A stretch of 64,000 nucleotides of DNA, from positions 366,372-430,371 of the forward strand of contig VGFP01000002.1 in NCBI GenBank assembly GCA_016868855.1, in the 5' to 3' direction. The stretch is from Bacteroidota bacterium (GTDB taxonomy: Bacteria; Bacteroidota; Bacteroidia; Chitinophagales; Chitinophagaceae). The translations under genes and the position numbers were made by a program. Every line of letters starts with the position of its first letter. Position 1 is the first letter of the stretch. The notes beneath the pieces are model-generated. The model was given only the letters and a program-made list of their open reading frames with translations, searched no databases and was not told the DNA's origin. This document shows, piece by piece, positions 26,796 through 34,816 of the stretch.

Positions 26796-27899
26796 TTACC
26801 CAAGAACAACCTTGACCATGTAAATATGGTCTTGCACTTTTTTCACTTGAGTGGATCTGTTGGATCCCTTCAGTGCTGATGTTTCTTTCATTCGGATATT
26901 CAAATCCTTCTCAGTTTCCTTGAGAGATTCTACAAGGCGATAAATATTTTTGGATTTGGTAGCAAATACAACACCTTTGGCGGATGCTTGTCTCGCATTC
27001 AAAATCCCAATTACTTCACCATTTTTGTTGAAAACGGGTCCACCGCTGTTACCTGGATTTGCAGTGATGGTAATTTGGCATGACATGGTATCTCCTTCGA
27101 GTCCTGTTTGAGCACTCAGGTAACCTTCATTGTAAACAATTTCATCCTTGGGAAATCCCAGGGTAAATACCGGCTCGGAGAGATCTGTTTTCTTTCTGCT
27201 GAATCCATAAGGGAGGGATGTGGTGGCAGAAAAATCAGCATCATTTATTTTTAGCAATGCAATATCAGATTCCAAGTCTTTGTGTACGACTTCAGCCAGA
27301 AAATCCTTTCCCTCTACATTTTGTACATAGACTTTCACAGCTCCTTTTAATACGTGCGCGCTTGTAACCAGGAAACCGTTTGGATCAACCATAAAACTCG
27401 TACCTCCAAATTTTACATCGGCACCAGGTTCAATTTTGGTTTTGATTTTATTGAACTCTGTAATTTGTTTGGTTGATTGTTTTTCCAAGTTGCTCACTTT
27501 TCTCCTCAATTCCTCCAGATCCCTGATAGGGGCATTGGGTGAGAAGAGGGAAACCATGCCGCTGATGAACAATGCAGTGATGCCTGCGATAGATGCAGCC
27601 ACTGCAACAACCCTGCGGTATTTGCTCCAAAGGTTGATGATTTTTGCTCCCGTTTTCAGTTGAAGATCTTTGATATCTGCGTTCTCTTGGAGTGTATGAT
27701 GTGTGTCGTAGAGATTTGACTTGAATCGTCTGACCTGTCCGTATCTTTCCATTTCCTCCAAGAAAAAATGGTATTCCACTACTGTTTGATCAACTTCTGG
27801 ATTGGATTTGCGCAATTCTTCGAACTGTGCCTTTTCCTCCGGATTGAGTTCGGATTTCAAGTATTTTTCTACCAATTCTGCAATGTGGAGTTGCTCCAT
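26796..27899 (-). CDS. Membrane-anchored trypsin-like protease with anti-sigma-like N-terminus
   Basis: 367 residues in three parts. Residues 1-90 are helical and acidic (IAELVEKYLKSELNPEEKAQFEEL), like the cytosolic part of Bacteroidota anti-sigma factors, without a zinc-binding HxxxCxxC. One membrane helix (about 95-118, preceded by arginines) and a short coiled coil (about 125-155) follow. The rest is an S1C (HtrA/DegP-like) protease domain with H182 (TSAHVL), D212 (SDIALL) and S285 (GNSGGPV); no PDZ domain follows. The positive-inside rule puts the protease in the periplasm. It lies 20 bases after the ECF sigma factor gene on the same strand, so it is probably that factor's regulator; this role is inference. 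Confidence 0.85.
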   Translation of the reverse strand: MEQLHIAELVEKYLKSELNPEEKAQFEELRKSNPEVDQTVVEYHFFLEEMERYGQVRRFKSNLYDTHHTLQENADIKDLQLKTGAKIINLWSKYRRVVAVAASIAGITALFISGMVSLFSPNAPIRDLEELRRKVSNLEKQSTKQITEFNKIKTKIEPGADVKFGGTSFMVDPNGFLVTSAHVLKGAVKVYVQNVEGKDFLAEVVHKDLESDIALLKINDADFSATTSLPYGFSRKKTDLSEPVFTLGFPKDEIVYNEGYLSAQTGLEGDTMSCQITITANPGNSGGPVFNKNGEVIGILNARQASAKGVVFATKSKNIYRLVESLKETEKDLNIRMKETSALKGSNRSTQVKKVQDHIYMVKVVLG

Positions 27900-27919
27900 A
27901 TCAGTTATTTATAATTGTA

Positions 27920-28507
27920 TCAATTGTTTTTATACTGGGCGAAGAACAGTTTTTTGAGCCTCACCAAGCACTTGTATTTTTGATTCTTTGCGTTGTCGGC
28001 GTTTGTGTACCCAAAGAAACTGGCAATCTCATGCATGTTCTTTCGGTGGACATAAAACGCTTCAATCAGGCTTTTGCAAGGCTCTCCGATTTTACCCATT
28101 GCGGTGCGCATCGTGAGATACTGTTGCGTAAGCTTTTCATGCTGTTCCAGGTCTTCCTCTACCGCAACCACCTTGTCATAGTTCTCAACCTGTGTTTCGA
28201 TGCGTCTGGAATATTGCAATTTCTTGAGCCACAATCTTCTACACACAGAATACAGGTAGGTTCTGATTTGACAGGTCAGTTCAAATTCGGGGGACCTTGA
28301 TTTTTCATAGAGCACCATCATGGCTTCCTGAAAAACATCCCTCGCGTCGTCTTCCGTCCCGTTGTTGCTGATGATAAAATGCTGAATCAGGCTGTAATTT
28401 TCCTTGTAAACAGCCTCAATTGCACCTTTTTTGTTGTTTCCGATGGACCTGAAAACTTCTTTTTCCTGTTCAGTTATAGCCACTTTGCTGGTATTAATAC
28501 CCCTCAT
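27920..28507 (-). CDS. ECF-type RNA polymerase sigma factor
   Basis: Sigma-70 family, extracytoplasmic function type. Region 2 reads AIEAVYKENYSLIQHFIISNNG..EDDARDVFQEAMMVLYEKS with the RTYLYSVCRRLWLKKL core-binding/-10 segment, and region 4 reads EPCKSLIEAFYVHRKNMHEIASFFGYTNADNAKNQKYKCLVRLKKLF, a helix-turn-helix that reads the -35 element. An ATG at 28507 is preferred (195 residues) over a TTG at 28534. The next gene downstream encodes the anti-sigma-like protease. Regulators of envelope stress or nutrient uptake of this type are common in the phylum. Confidence 0.9.
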   Translation of the reverse strand: MRGINTSKVAITEQEKEVFRSIGNNKKGAIEAVYKENYSLIQHFIISNNGTEDDARDVFQEAMMVLYEKSRSPEFELTCQIRTYLYSVCRRLWLKKLQYSRRIETQVENYDKVVAVEEDLEQHEKLTQQYLTMRTAMGKIGEPCKSLIEAFYVHRKNMHEIASFFGYTNADNAKNQKYKCLVRLKKLFFAQYKNN

Positions 28508-28510
28508 TCG

Positions 28511-28559
28511 GGGTTGTAACCCACAAAAGAACAAAAAAACTTTTTTATAAGCGGGTTAC
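28511..28559. repeat. GGGTTAC/GTAACCC repeats between sigma factor and lipoprotein genes
   Basis: The 115-base region between the divergent sigma factor and small lipoprotein holds GGGTT-GT-AACCC (28511-28522) and a second GGGTTAC at 28553-28559, which is the inverse of GTAACCC at 28516-28522. The set could be an operator or a shared recognition element. A weak -7-like TTACTTTG lies further right, before the lipoprotein. Confidence 0.35.
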
Positions 28560-28622
28560 TTTCTTTTACTTTGCGTATTAAATCTAAATTTTAAACTTTT
28601 TAACTTTCAAAAACCCAAAAGA

Positions 28623-28790
28623 ATGAAAAAGGTATTTGCAATCCTCGCTATCGTTGCCCTCGCATCTTGCGGCGGTTCTCAAGAGACTCCAGCTGCTGAC
28701 ACAACTGCTGTTGCTGCTGACACTGCTGCTGTTGTTGATACAACAGCTGCTGCTGTTGACACAACTGCTGCTGATACAACGAAGCACTAA
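28623..28790 (+). CDS. Small Ala/Asp/Thr-repeat lipoprotein
   Basis: 55 residues. The N-terminus is a lipoprotein signal (KKVFAILAIVALASC with lipobox LASC, Cys16), so the mature protein is a 40-residue lipid-anchored peptide. It consists almost entirely of A, D, T and V in a loose repeat (AADTTAV, AADTAAV, VDTTAAA, VDTTAA, DTT). No domain is recognised; such peptides are likely unfolded and may act as envelope spacers or decoys. A strong terminator follows, which supports this as a real, probably highly expressed, single-gene unit. It diverges from the sigma factor gene. Confidence 0.8.
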   Translation: MKKVFAILAIVALASCGGSQETPAADTTAVAADTAAVVDTTAAAVDTTAADTTKH

Positions 28791-28818
28791 GATTTTTTCA
28801 TATGGCAAGCAATCGTTG

Positions 28819-28854
28819 AAGTCGTCCCGTTTCCACGGGATGACTTTTTTATTT
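28819..28854 (+). terminator. Rho-independent terminator after the small lipoprotein
   Basis: A 12-bp stem (AAGTCGTCCCGT with ACGGGATGACTT, one G-U pair) with a four-base loop, followed by a run of T. It lies 28 bases after the lipoprotein stop. Confidence 0.88.
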
Positions 28855-28887
28855 TATTGATTATCAGTTCTTTATATCGCAAAGGTC

Positions 28888-28915
28888 CTGTTTCACTCTA
28901 TTAAGACTACCTTTG
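28888..28915 (+). promoter_or_regulatory. Promoter of the DEAD-box helicase
   Basis: TACCTTTG at 28908-28915 matches TAnnTTTG. A weak -33 (CTG at 28888-28890) lies about 17 bases upstream. The ATG follows 13 bases after the -7 element. Confidence 0.55.
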
Positions 28916-28928
28916 CAAAAAATTAAAC

Positions 28929-30593
28929 ATGAGTTTTGAAGCGTTAGGAATTGAAGCGTCGTTACTATCAAGCATTCAGTCACTTGGGTTCGTGAACCCA
29001 ACCCCCATACAAGAAAAAGCTATTCCAATCCTCTTAAGCGGTACAAAGGATTTTGTCGGATTGGCCTCTACCGGGACCGGCAAAACGGCTGCATTTGGAC
29101 TCCCATTGTTGCAGTTGGTAGATGAAAATGTCAGGAGCCCTCAAGCCCTGGTGGTTTGTCCCACCCGTGAACTTTGTGTTCAAATTACCAAGGATATTTC
29201 GAATTTTTCCTTAAACAAAAAATCCATCAGATCAGTCGCTGTATATGGTGGTGCTTCCATAGGACAGCAAATCAGGGAGCTAAAGCAAGGTGTTCAGATT
29301 GTGGTAGCCACACCTGGAAGATTGATTGATTTGATTGAAAGAAATGCCATTCAGCTGCAAAACATCTCCTATATCGTATTGGACGAGGCAGATGAAATGC
29401 TGAACATGGGATTCAGGGAGGATATTGAATTTATATTGGGCAATACACCGAATCGAAACAGCATTTGGTTGTTCAGTGCAACCATGCCCAATGAAGTGCG
29501 CCAGGTCAGCAAACGTTTCATGCAGCAACCTGCTGAGATCACCATTGGAAAAGTTAATGCTGCCAACGTAAATATTGATCACCAATTTTATGTAACATCA
29601 GGTGTAAACCGCTATCATACCTTGAAGAGAATCATTGACTTCAATCCTGGTATGTACGGAATTGTTTTTACCAGAACAAAGGCAGACGCACAACATATCA
29701 CAGAATCTTTGATCAGGGAGGGATATGACATAGAAGCATTGCATGGCGATCTTACACAACAGCAGCGTGACAAGGTGATGGCTCGGTTCAGAGAGAAAAG
29801 CTTGCAGCTTCTCATTGCAACGGATGTTGCAGCACGAGGTATCGATGTGCAAGGCATATCACATGTCATCAACTATGAATTACCGGATGATCCGGAAGTC
29901 TATACACACCGAAGCGGAAGAACAGGAAGAGCAGGTAACAGCGGCGTTTGTATTTCATTGGTAACCCAAAGAGAAGTTTATCGCCTTCGTCAAATTGAAA
30001 GGCTCATTAACAATAAATTTCATAAACTGGATATTCCATCCGGGAAGGATGTTTGCAGAAAACAATTTTTTCATTTCATTGATAAAATGTTCATGGCAGA
30101 TATCAGCCACGGTGAATACGAAACCTATGTCCCCCTTCTGAAGGAGAAATTTGCCCACATGGAGAAAGAAGAAATTCTTCAACGTGTTGCGGCCTTAGAA
30201 TTTGACCGCTTTTTACAGTACTATGAAAATGCAGCTGACTTGAATGTGAGAGATGATAGAAAAGCTGAACGTGGCACCCAAAAAAGAGAGCGATCCTCAG
30301 CATCCGGCCTGCGAACATCTGGTGGAAGTGGAGGCGGTTACAAAAAGCTCTTTATCAATTTGGGGACCAAGGACGGTTTTTACAAAGCAAGTTTTTTGCA
30401 ATTCATTCTGGATTTAAGTGATCTCAACAAAGACGTGTTGGGTAAAATCGACATGAAAGAAATGAACAGCTGGGTAGAGATAGAGAGCGGTGCTGCCAAT
30501 CAGATGATGCGATCCATTGATGGTAAAAAATTCAAGGGAAGAAAGATTCGCATGAATGATGCAGACAGCGGGGGCCCTAGAAAAAGATTTTAA
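28929..30593 (+). CDS. DEAD-box RNA helicase with DbpA-type RNA-binding domain
   Basis: ATP-dependent RNA unwinding, probably in ribosome assembly or mRNA turnover. The Q motif (GFVNPTPIQEKAIP), Walker A (ASTGTGKTAAF), TPGRLIDL, DEAD box (VLDEADEML), SAT and the HRSGRTGRAG motif VI are all present. After the helicase core (to about residue 370) comes a helical linker, a basic Gly/Ser stretch (about 440-465) and a C-terminal RRM-like domain (about 470-548, KLFINLGTKDGFYKASFLQFI) as in DbpA/CsdA proteins. Length 554. It has its own promoter; the aromatic operon downstream has a separate one. Confidence 0.94.
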   Translation: MSFEALGIEASLLSSIQSLGFVNPTPIQEKAIPILLSGTKDFVGLASTGTGKTAAFGLPLLQLVDENVRSPQALVVCPTRELCVQITKDISNFSLNKKSIRSVAVYGGASIGQQIRELKQGVQIVVATPGRLIDLIERNAIQLQNISYIVLDEADEMLNMGFREDIEFILGNTPNRNSIWLFSATMPNEVRQVSKRFMQQPAEITIGKVNAANVNIDHQFYVTSGVNRYHTLKRIIDFNPGMYGIVFTRTKADAQHITESLIREGYDIEALHGDLTQQQRDKVMARFREKSLQLLIATDVAARGIDVQGISHVINYELPDDPEVYTHRSGRTGRAGNSGVCISLVTQREVYRLRQIERLINNKFHKLDIPSGKDVCRKQFFHFIDKMFMADISHGEYETYVPLLKEKFAHMEKEEILQRVAALEFDRFLQYYENAADLNVRDDRKAERGTQKRERSSASGLRTSGGSGGGYKKLFINLGTKDGFYKASFLQFILDLSDLNKDVLGKIDMKEMNSWVEIESGAANQMMRSIDGKKFKGRKIRMNDADSGGPRKRF

Positions 30594-30597
30594 CTTT

Positions 30598-30628
30598 TTT
30601 GTTTAGTTTCTCAATTAACCTATATTTG
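30598..30628 (+). promoter_or_regulatory. Promoter of the aromatic amino acid operon
   Basis: TTTG at 30598-30601, 19 bases, then TATATTTG at 30621-30628: both parts match the Bacteroidota consensus. The leader peptide ATG is four bases further, so transcription starts at or very near it. Confidence 0.75.
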
Positions 30629-30632
30629 TTAG

Positions 30633-30707
30633 ATGTCAACAAGAAGCAACTGGTACTCTTTTTATTTTTATTTCTACTTTACAAGTAGACCGGGAGCTCT
30701 TTGTTGA
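30633..30707 (+). CDS. Aromatic leader peptide (pheA-aro operon attenuator)
   Basis: 24-codon open frame that starts just after the promoter. Residues 7-16 read WYSFYFYFYF: one Trp, four Tyr and four Phe codons within ten. The stop is 72 bases before pheA and leads into two competing RNA hairpins. This is the arrangement of a classical attenuator: ribosome position on the aromatic codons reports charged tRNA supply. No other role for such a peptide is likely. Confidence 0.88.
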   Translation: MSTRSNWYSFYFYFYFTSRPGALC

Positions 30708-30768
30708 AACCAAAAAAGAAACATTATCTCAACATAAAGATCCCGGTCAACAGCCGGGATATTTTTTT
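30688..30768 (+). terminator. Transcription attenuator with competing antiterminator
   Basis: Terminator: ATCCCGG (30740-30746) with CCGGGAT (30754-30760), loop of seven, followed by ATTTTTTT. Antiterminator: GACCGGGA (30688-30695), inside the end of the leader peptide frame, is perfectly complementary over 8 bases to TCCCGGTC (30741-30748), which uses the left arm of the terminator. The two structures are mutually exclusive. A ribosome that reaches the leader stop covers GACCGGGA and lets the terminator form; a ribosome stalled at the Phe/Tyr codons leaves it free, and transcription continues into pheA. Confidence 0.87.
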
Positions 30769-30779
30769 AATGAAAGTGA

Positions 30780-31655
30780 ATGAAAAGGATCAATTCAAAG
30801 GGGCTAGTAACAAGCAGCAAGGCAAGAGGAGAAAAGCCTGTCGCAATACAGGGATATGAGGGAAGCTTTCACCAGGTGGCCGCAAGAATATTTTTTGGAA
30901 AGAATGTAGATATCCTGCCATGTGCCACTTTTATCGATTTGATAAAAGCAGTATCCAATAAAAAAAATACCCGAGGAGGTGTGATGGCTATTGAAAATTC
31001 AATTGCTGGAAGCATCATGCCGAATTATAATCTGCTTCAAAAATCAACATTGTTTGTTGCAGGAGAAGTTTATCTGCAGATCAATCAAAACCTGCTTGTA
31101 AATCCCGGGGTTCAATTGCAAGACATCAAGGAAGTGCACTCGCATCCCATGGCATTGCAACAATGCCTTGGTTATTTGACAAAATTTCCGTGGAAACTGA
31201 TAGAATCAGATGATACTGCTCTCAGCGCAAAACATATTCATCAGCGCAAAAGCAAACACATTGCTGCGATTGCGAGTGATTTATCAGCTGAATTATTTGA
31301 CCTGCACATGATTGCTCCCAACATTCACGATGTAAAAGATAATTATACCAGATTTCTGATACTGCAGCAAAACGAAGAGGTGGTAACAGATGCCAACAAG
31401 GCATCGATCAATTTTCACACCGATCATGCACAGGGGAGTTTGGCAAGGGTGTTAACGGTCATCGCAAAAGAAGGAGTCAACCTGAGCAAGTTGCAATCAT
31501 TTCCCATTGCCGGGAGCAGATTCAATTACGGCTTTCATGCTGACCTGGAATTTGATCATGTTGATCAATTCAGGGCGGTCATGGGGAAAATGAAATCACT
31601 TACAAAATTCATCAGGGTATTGGGTATCTATAAAAAAGGAAAGTTTAATATTTAG
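30780..31655 (+). CDS. pheA: Prephenate dehydratase
   Basis: Turns prephenate into phenylpyruvate for phenylalanine. The dehydratase domain (about residues 20-200) begins IQGYEGSFHQVAA and contains GGVMAIENSIAGSI and the catalytic NYTRFLIL (Thr). A C-terminal ACT domain (about 205-291, ARVLTVIAKEGVNLSKLQSFP) would bind Phe as feedback inhibitor; the usual ESRP-like stretch is QSFP. There is no fused chorismate mutase, which instead sits on the DAHP synthase in this operon. It is the first gene after the attenuator. Confidence 0.94.
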   Translation: MKRINSKGLVTSSKARGEKPVAIQGYEGSFHQVAARIFFGKNVDILPCATFIDLIKAVSNKKNTRGGVMAIENSIAGSIMPNYNLLQKSTLFVAGEVYLQINQNLLVNPGVQLQDIKEVHSHPMALQQCLGYLTKFPWKLIESDDTALSAKHIHQRKSKHIAAIASDLSAELFDLHMIAPNIHDVKDNYTRFLILQQNEEVVTDANKASINFHTDHAQGSLARVLTVIAKEGVNLSKLQSFPIAGSRFNYGFHADLEFDHVDQFRAVMGKMKSLTKFIRVLGIYKKGKFNI

Positions 31656-31658
31656 ATC

Positions 31659-32834
31659 ATGATTGAAGTTGCTGGTCGCTTGCATGGAATAGGTGAATAT
31701 TATTTCGCAACAAAACTGCGGGAGATTGATGTATTGAACAAAGCTGGACACAGCGTCATCAACCTGGGAATTGGGAGTCCGGATCTCCCTCCTCATCCCA
31801 CTGTCATTGAGACCTTGCATCAGGAGGCGGCGAAACAACATAACCATGCCTACCAATCTTACAAGGGATCTCCAGTGCTTCGTCATGCCATCTCAGAATG
31901 GTATAAAAACAACTATGATGTTGCTGTGGATCCTGAAACCGAGGTGCTTCCTTTGATTGGCAGCAAAGAAGGTATCATGCATATATGCATGACTTATCTC
32001 GACAAGGGTGATGCAGCACTTGTTCCCAATCCTGGTTATCCAACCTACAGCGCTGCTGTCAAGCTATCAGGAGGTGAAGTGTTATCATATGAATTGAGGG
32101 CAGAGAACCATTGGCATCCGGTTGTGGAGGAACTGAAGACATTGCTTGATGCTCATCAGTCAAATGGCAGCAGGATCAAGCTGCTCTTCCTCAATTATCC
32201 TCATATGCCAACCGGTCAGGCGCCTGATGCGACCCGCTTACAATCTCTGATTGAATTTGCCAAGGAACATGATATTGTAATCATTCATGACAATCCTTAT
32301 AGTTTTATTTTGAATGATCATCCATTCAGTTTGTTATCACTTGATCAGGAAAAAAACACAGTGATTGAACTAAACTCTTTGAGCAAATCACACAACATGG
32401 CCGGATGGCGTGTGGGAATGATTGTGGCTTCTCAAAAGCATGTCAACAATATCATGCGTTTCAAAAGCAACATGGATTCAGGAATGTTTTTACCAGTCCA
32501 GCTTGCCGCTGCCAAAGCATTGACACTAGATGCATCCTGGTATGCGGAGGTCAATAAAATATATGCAGAACGAAAACTGCTTGCCTGTAAGTTGCTGGAT
32601 GCTGTGGAATGTATATATGATAAAAGTCAGGTGGGTATGTTTATTTGGGCCAAGATTCCTTCTTCATATGCAAACGGATATGCTCTGAGTGATGCACTGC
32701 TGAACCAATCCAAGGTCTTCATTACACCGGGCGGAATATTCGGCACCGCCGGAGATGCGTATGTGAGGGTAAGTCTCTGCAGCAAAAAGGAATTGCTTCA
32801 GGAAGCAATAGGAAGAATTCAAAAAATGCATTAA
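31659..32834 (+). CDS. Class I/II aminotransferase, likely aromatic or prephenate type
   Basis: Fold-type I PLP aminotransferase of 391 residues. NLGIGSPDLPPHP is the substrate-binding loop; HDNPYSFI carries the Asp that pairs with the PLP ring; SLSKSHNMAGWRVGM carries the Schiff-base lysine; and the carboxylate-binding Arg is in AYVRVSLC. It begins three bases after pheA and precedes tyrA, so it probably aminates phenylpyruvate and 4-hydroxyphenylpyruvate. Substrate is inferred from position. Confidence 0.9.
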   Translation: MIEVAGRLHGIGEYYFATKLREIDVLNKAGHSVINLGIGSPDLPPHPTVIETLHQEAAKQHNHAYQSYKGSPVLRHAISEWYKNNYDVAVDPETEVLPLIGSKEGIMHICMTYLDKGDAALVPNPGYPTYSAAVKLSGGEVLSYELRAENHWHPVVEELKTLLDAHQSNGSRIKLLFLNYPHMPTGQAPDATRLQSLIEFAKEHDIVIIHDNPYSFILNDHPFSLLSLDQEKNTVIELNSLSKSHNMAGWRVGMIVASQKHVNNIMRFKSNMDSGMFLPVQLAAAKALTLDASWYAEVNKIYAERKLLACKLLDAVECIYDKSQVGMFIWAKIPSSYANGYALSDALLNQSKVFITPGGIFGTAGDAYVRVSLCSKKELLQEAIGRIQKMH

Positions 32835-32845
32835 TCAACAATTTG

Positions 32846-33691
32846 ATGATCAAAAAAATAACAATAGTAGGTATTGGATTGATGGGAGGTTCACTTGCAA
32901 TGCAGTGCCGAAGTAAAGGTATTGCTGCACATATCATTGGTGTAGATGAAAATCCTGAACACGCATCAGATGCATTGTCTATGCATTTGGTTGATGAAGT
33001 GTTGCCTTTGGATGATGCCATCGCAACATCAGATGTAATTGTGCTGACAGTCCCCATGAATGCATTGGTTGGACTCCTGCCCAGTGTTCTTGATAAAGTG
33101 AAACAGCAAGTTGTACTCGACATGGGTTCAACAAAAAATATACTTGCCAAGTCAGTCGATGCACATGCCAACAGGGGAAGATTTGTTGCTACCCATCCGA
33201 TGTGGGGTACGGAGTACAGCGGACCCCGTGCAGCTGTTGAAGGTGCTTTTGAAAACAAAGCTGTTATACTCTGTGATACCGAAAAAACAGATGCAGATGC
33301 GCTGGATTTTGTGAAGGATTTGTACCGGAAGTTAAATATGCATATCATAGAGATGAATGCGGTTGACCATGATTTGCATGCTGCATATGTAAGTCATATT
33401 TCTCACATCACATCATTTGCACTTGCCAATACAGTCCTTGAAAAAGAACGAGAGGATAAAGCCATATTTGAGATGGCCAGCGCAGGTTTTGAAAGTACAG
33501 TTCGTTTGGCCAAGAGCAATCCAGATATGTGGACACCTATTTTGATGCAGAACAAGGACAATGTGCTGGATGTGTTGAATGAGCATATCAGCCAATTGCG
33601 CAAGTTCAAATCCTGCTTGGAAAAAGAAAATTGGGACTACCTGAAGGAATTGATGTTACACGCGAACCAAATCAAAAGAATCATACAATAA
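32846..33691 (+). CDS. tyrA: Prephenate dehydrogenase
   Basis: NAD(P)-dependent oxidative decarboxylation of prephenate to 4-hydroxyphenylpyruvate for tyrosine. Rossmann motif IVGIGLMGGSLA at the start, the VPMNALVGLL region, DMGSTK, and the catalytic-domain segments THPMWGTEYSGPRAA and HDLHAAYVSHISH with its catalytic His. No ACT domain follows (281 residues). A TTG three bases upstream could also start it; ATG at 32846 is preferred. Confidence 0.94.
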   Translation: MIKKITIVGIGLMGGSLAMQCRSKGIAAHIIGVDENPEHASDALSMHLVDEVLPLDDAIATSDVIVLTVPMNALVGLLPSVLDKVKQQVVLDMGSTKNILAKSVDAHANRGRFVATHPMWGTEYSGPRAAVEGAFENKAVILCDTEKTDADALDFVKDLYRKLNMHIIEMNAVDHDLHAAYVSHISHITSFALANTVLEKEREDKAIFEMASAGFESTVRLAKSNPDMWTPILMQNKDNVLDVLNEHISQLRKFKSCLEKENWDYLKELMLHANQIKRIIQ

Positions 33692-33723
33692 CCAAACACT
33701 TTATTAAGCATTAATTTTATACA

Positions 33724-34812
33724 ATGGAAACTTCTCAGCAAACACAACAATCAGCAGTTCTAGCTGCTTGGAACAAACGACCACTTATTATTTCTGGCCC
33801 ATGCAGTGCAGAAACCGAAGATCAGGTATTGGCAACTGCACAGCGGCTCACCAAAACAGGTAAGGTAGATATGTTGCGTGCGGGTATTTGGAAGCCACGT
33901 ACAAAACCCGGTATGTTTGAAGGTATTGGTGCAAAGGGATTGCCGTGGTTACAGCAGGCAAAAAAAATAACCGGACTCCCAACGACTGTTGAAGTGGCAA
34001 CCGGAAAGCAAGTAGAGGATGCGCTGACATTTGATGTGGATGTCTTGTGGGTTGGCGCAAGAACCACTGTCAATCCATTCAGTGTTCAAGAGGTTGCAGA
34101 TGCCCTTCGAGGGGTGAATGTTCCAGTGCTGATCAAAAATCCAATCAACCCAGACCTAGAATTGTGGCAGGGTGCGGTTGAGCGAATTTCAAGAGCAGGC
34201 ATCAAACAAGTTGGTTTGATTCACCGCGGTTTCTCTGCATATGGAAATACGGAATTCCGCAATGCGCCCATGTGGCATCTTGCCATCGAAATGAAAAGAC
34301 GCATGCCTGAATTGCCTATCATCAACGATCCTTCCCATATATGCGGAAGAAGAGATATTTTACAAACAACAGCACAAAAGGCTATAGATCTTGAGTTCGA
34401 CGGACTGATGATTGAAAGCCATATTGATCCGGACAATGCCTGGAGCGATGCAAAACAACAGATTACTCCAGAAGTCCTCGCCGAAATCCTTGACAATATC
34501 ATATGGAGGAAAGAAGATGTTCCTTCTCCCACCTTTCATGCAGCACTTGATAAACTGCGTGAACAAATCAACCACATCGATGATGAACTGATGCAGTTGA
34601 TTGGTCAGCGTATGAATATTGCAGAAAAAATTGGTGAATACAAAAAGAACAACAATGTTACGATCCTTCAAACCTCCCGTTGGAACGAGATCCTGGAAAA
34701 GGCAACCAACAAGGGTTCTAAACTGGGTTTGAGTGCTGAGTTTGTTCAGAAATACATGGACGCAGTACACATGGAAAGCATCAACAGGCAGAATAAAATC
34801 ATGAATGACTGA
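33724..34812 (+). CDS. Bifunctional DAHP synthase / chorismate mutase
   Basis: First step of the shikimate pathway fused to a chorismate mutase. Residues 1-about 265 are the short type I-beta DAHP synthase (IISGPCSAET, LRAGIWKPRTKPGMFEG, VGARTTVNPF, LIKNPINPD, IHRGFS, NDPSHICG, GLMIESHIDP). The C-terminal 90 residues are an AroQ-type chorismate mutase (LREQINHIDDELMQLIGQRMNIAEKIGEYKK...). The fused mutase commonly provides allosteric control by prephenate or chorismate in this family. It supplies the mutase activity that pheA and tyrA lack here. Confidence 0.94.
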   Translation: METSQQTQQSAVLAAWNKRPLIISGPCSAETEDQVLATAQRLTKTGKVDMLRAGIWKPRTKPGMFEGIGAKGLPWLQQAKKITGLPTTVEVATGKQVEDALTFDVDVLWVGARTTVNPFSVQEVADALRGVNVPVLIKNPINPDLELWQGAVERISRAGIKQVGLIHRGFSAYGNTEFRNAPMWHLAIEMKRRMPELPIINDPSHICGRRDILQTTAQKAIDLEFDGLMIESHIDPDNAWSDAKQQITPEVLAEILDNIIWRKEDVPSPTFHAALDKLREQINHIDDELMQLIGQRMNIAEKIGEYKKNNNVTILQTSRWNEILEKATNKGSKLGLSAEFVQKYMDAVHMESINRQNKIMND

Positions 34813-34816
34813 TTGA

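Noticed and set aside
28584-28808. Ser/Asn/Cys-rich frame opposite the small lipoprotein
   Set aside because: It is the mirror of the GCT/ACA-rich repeat of the lipoprotein on the other strand; the plus-strand reading has a lipobox and a terminator, this one has neither.
28636-28860. Leu/Gln-rich frame on the plus strand overlapping the lipoprotein
   Set aside because: Out-of-frame reading of the same Ala/Thr repeat; runs through the terminator.
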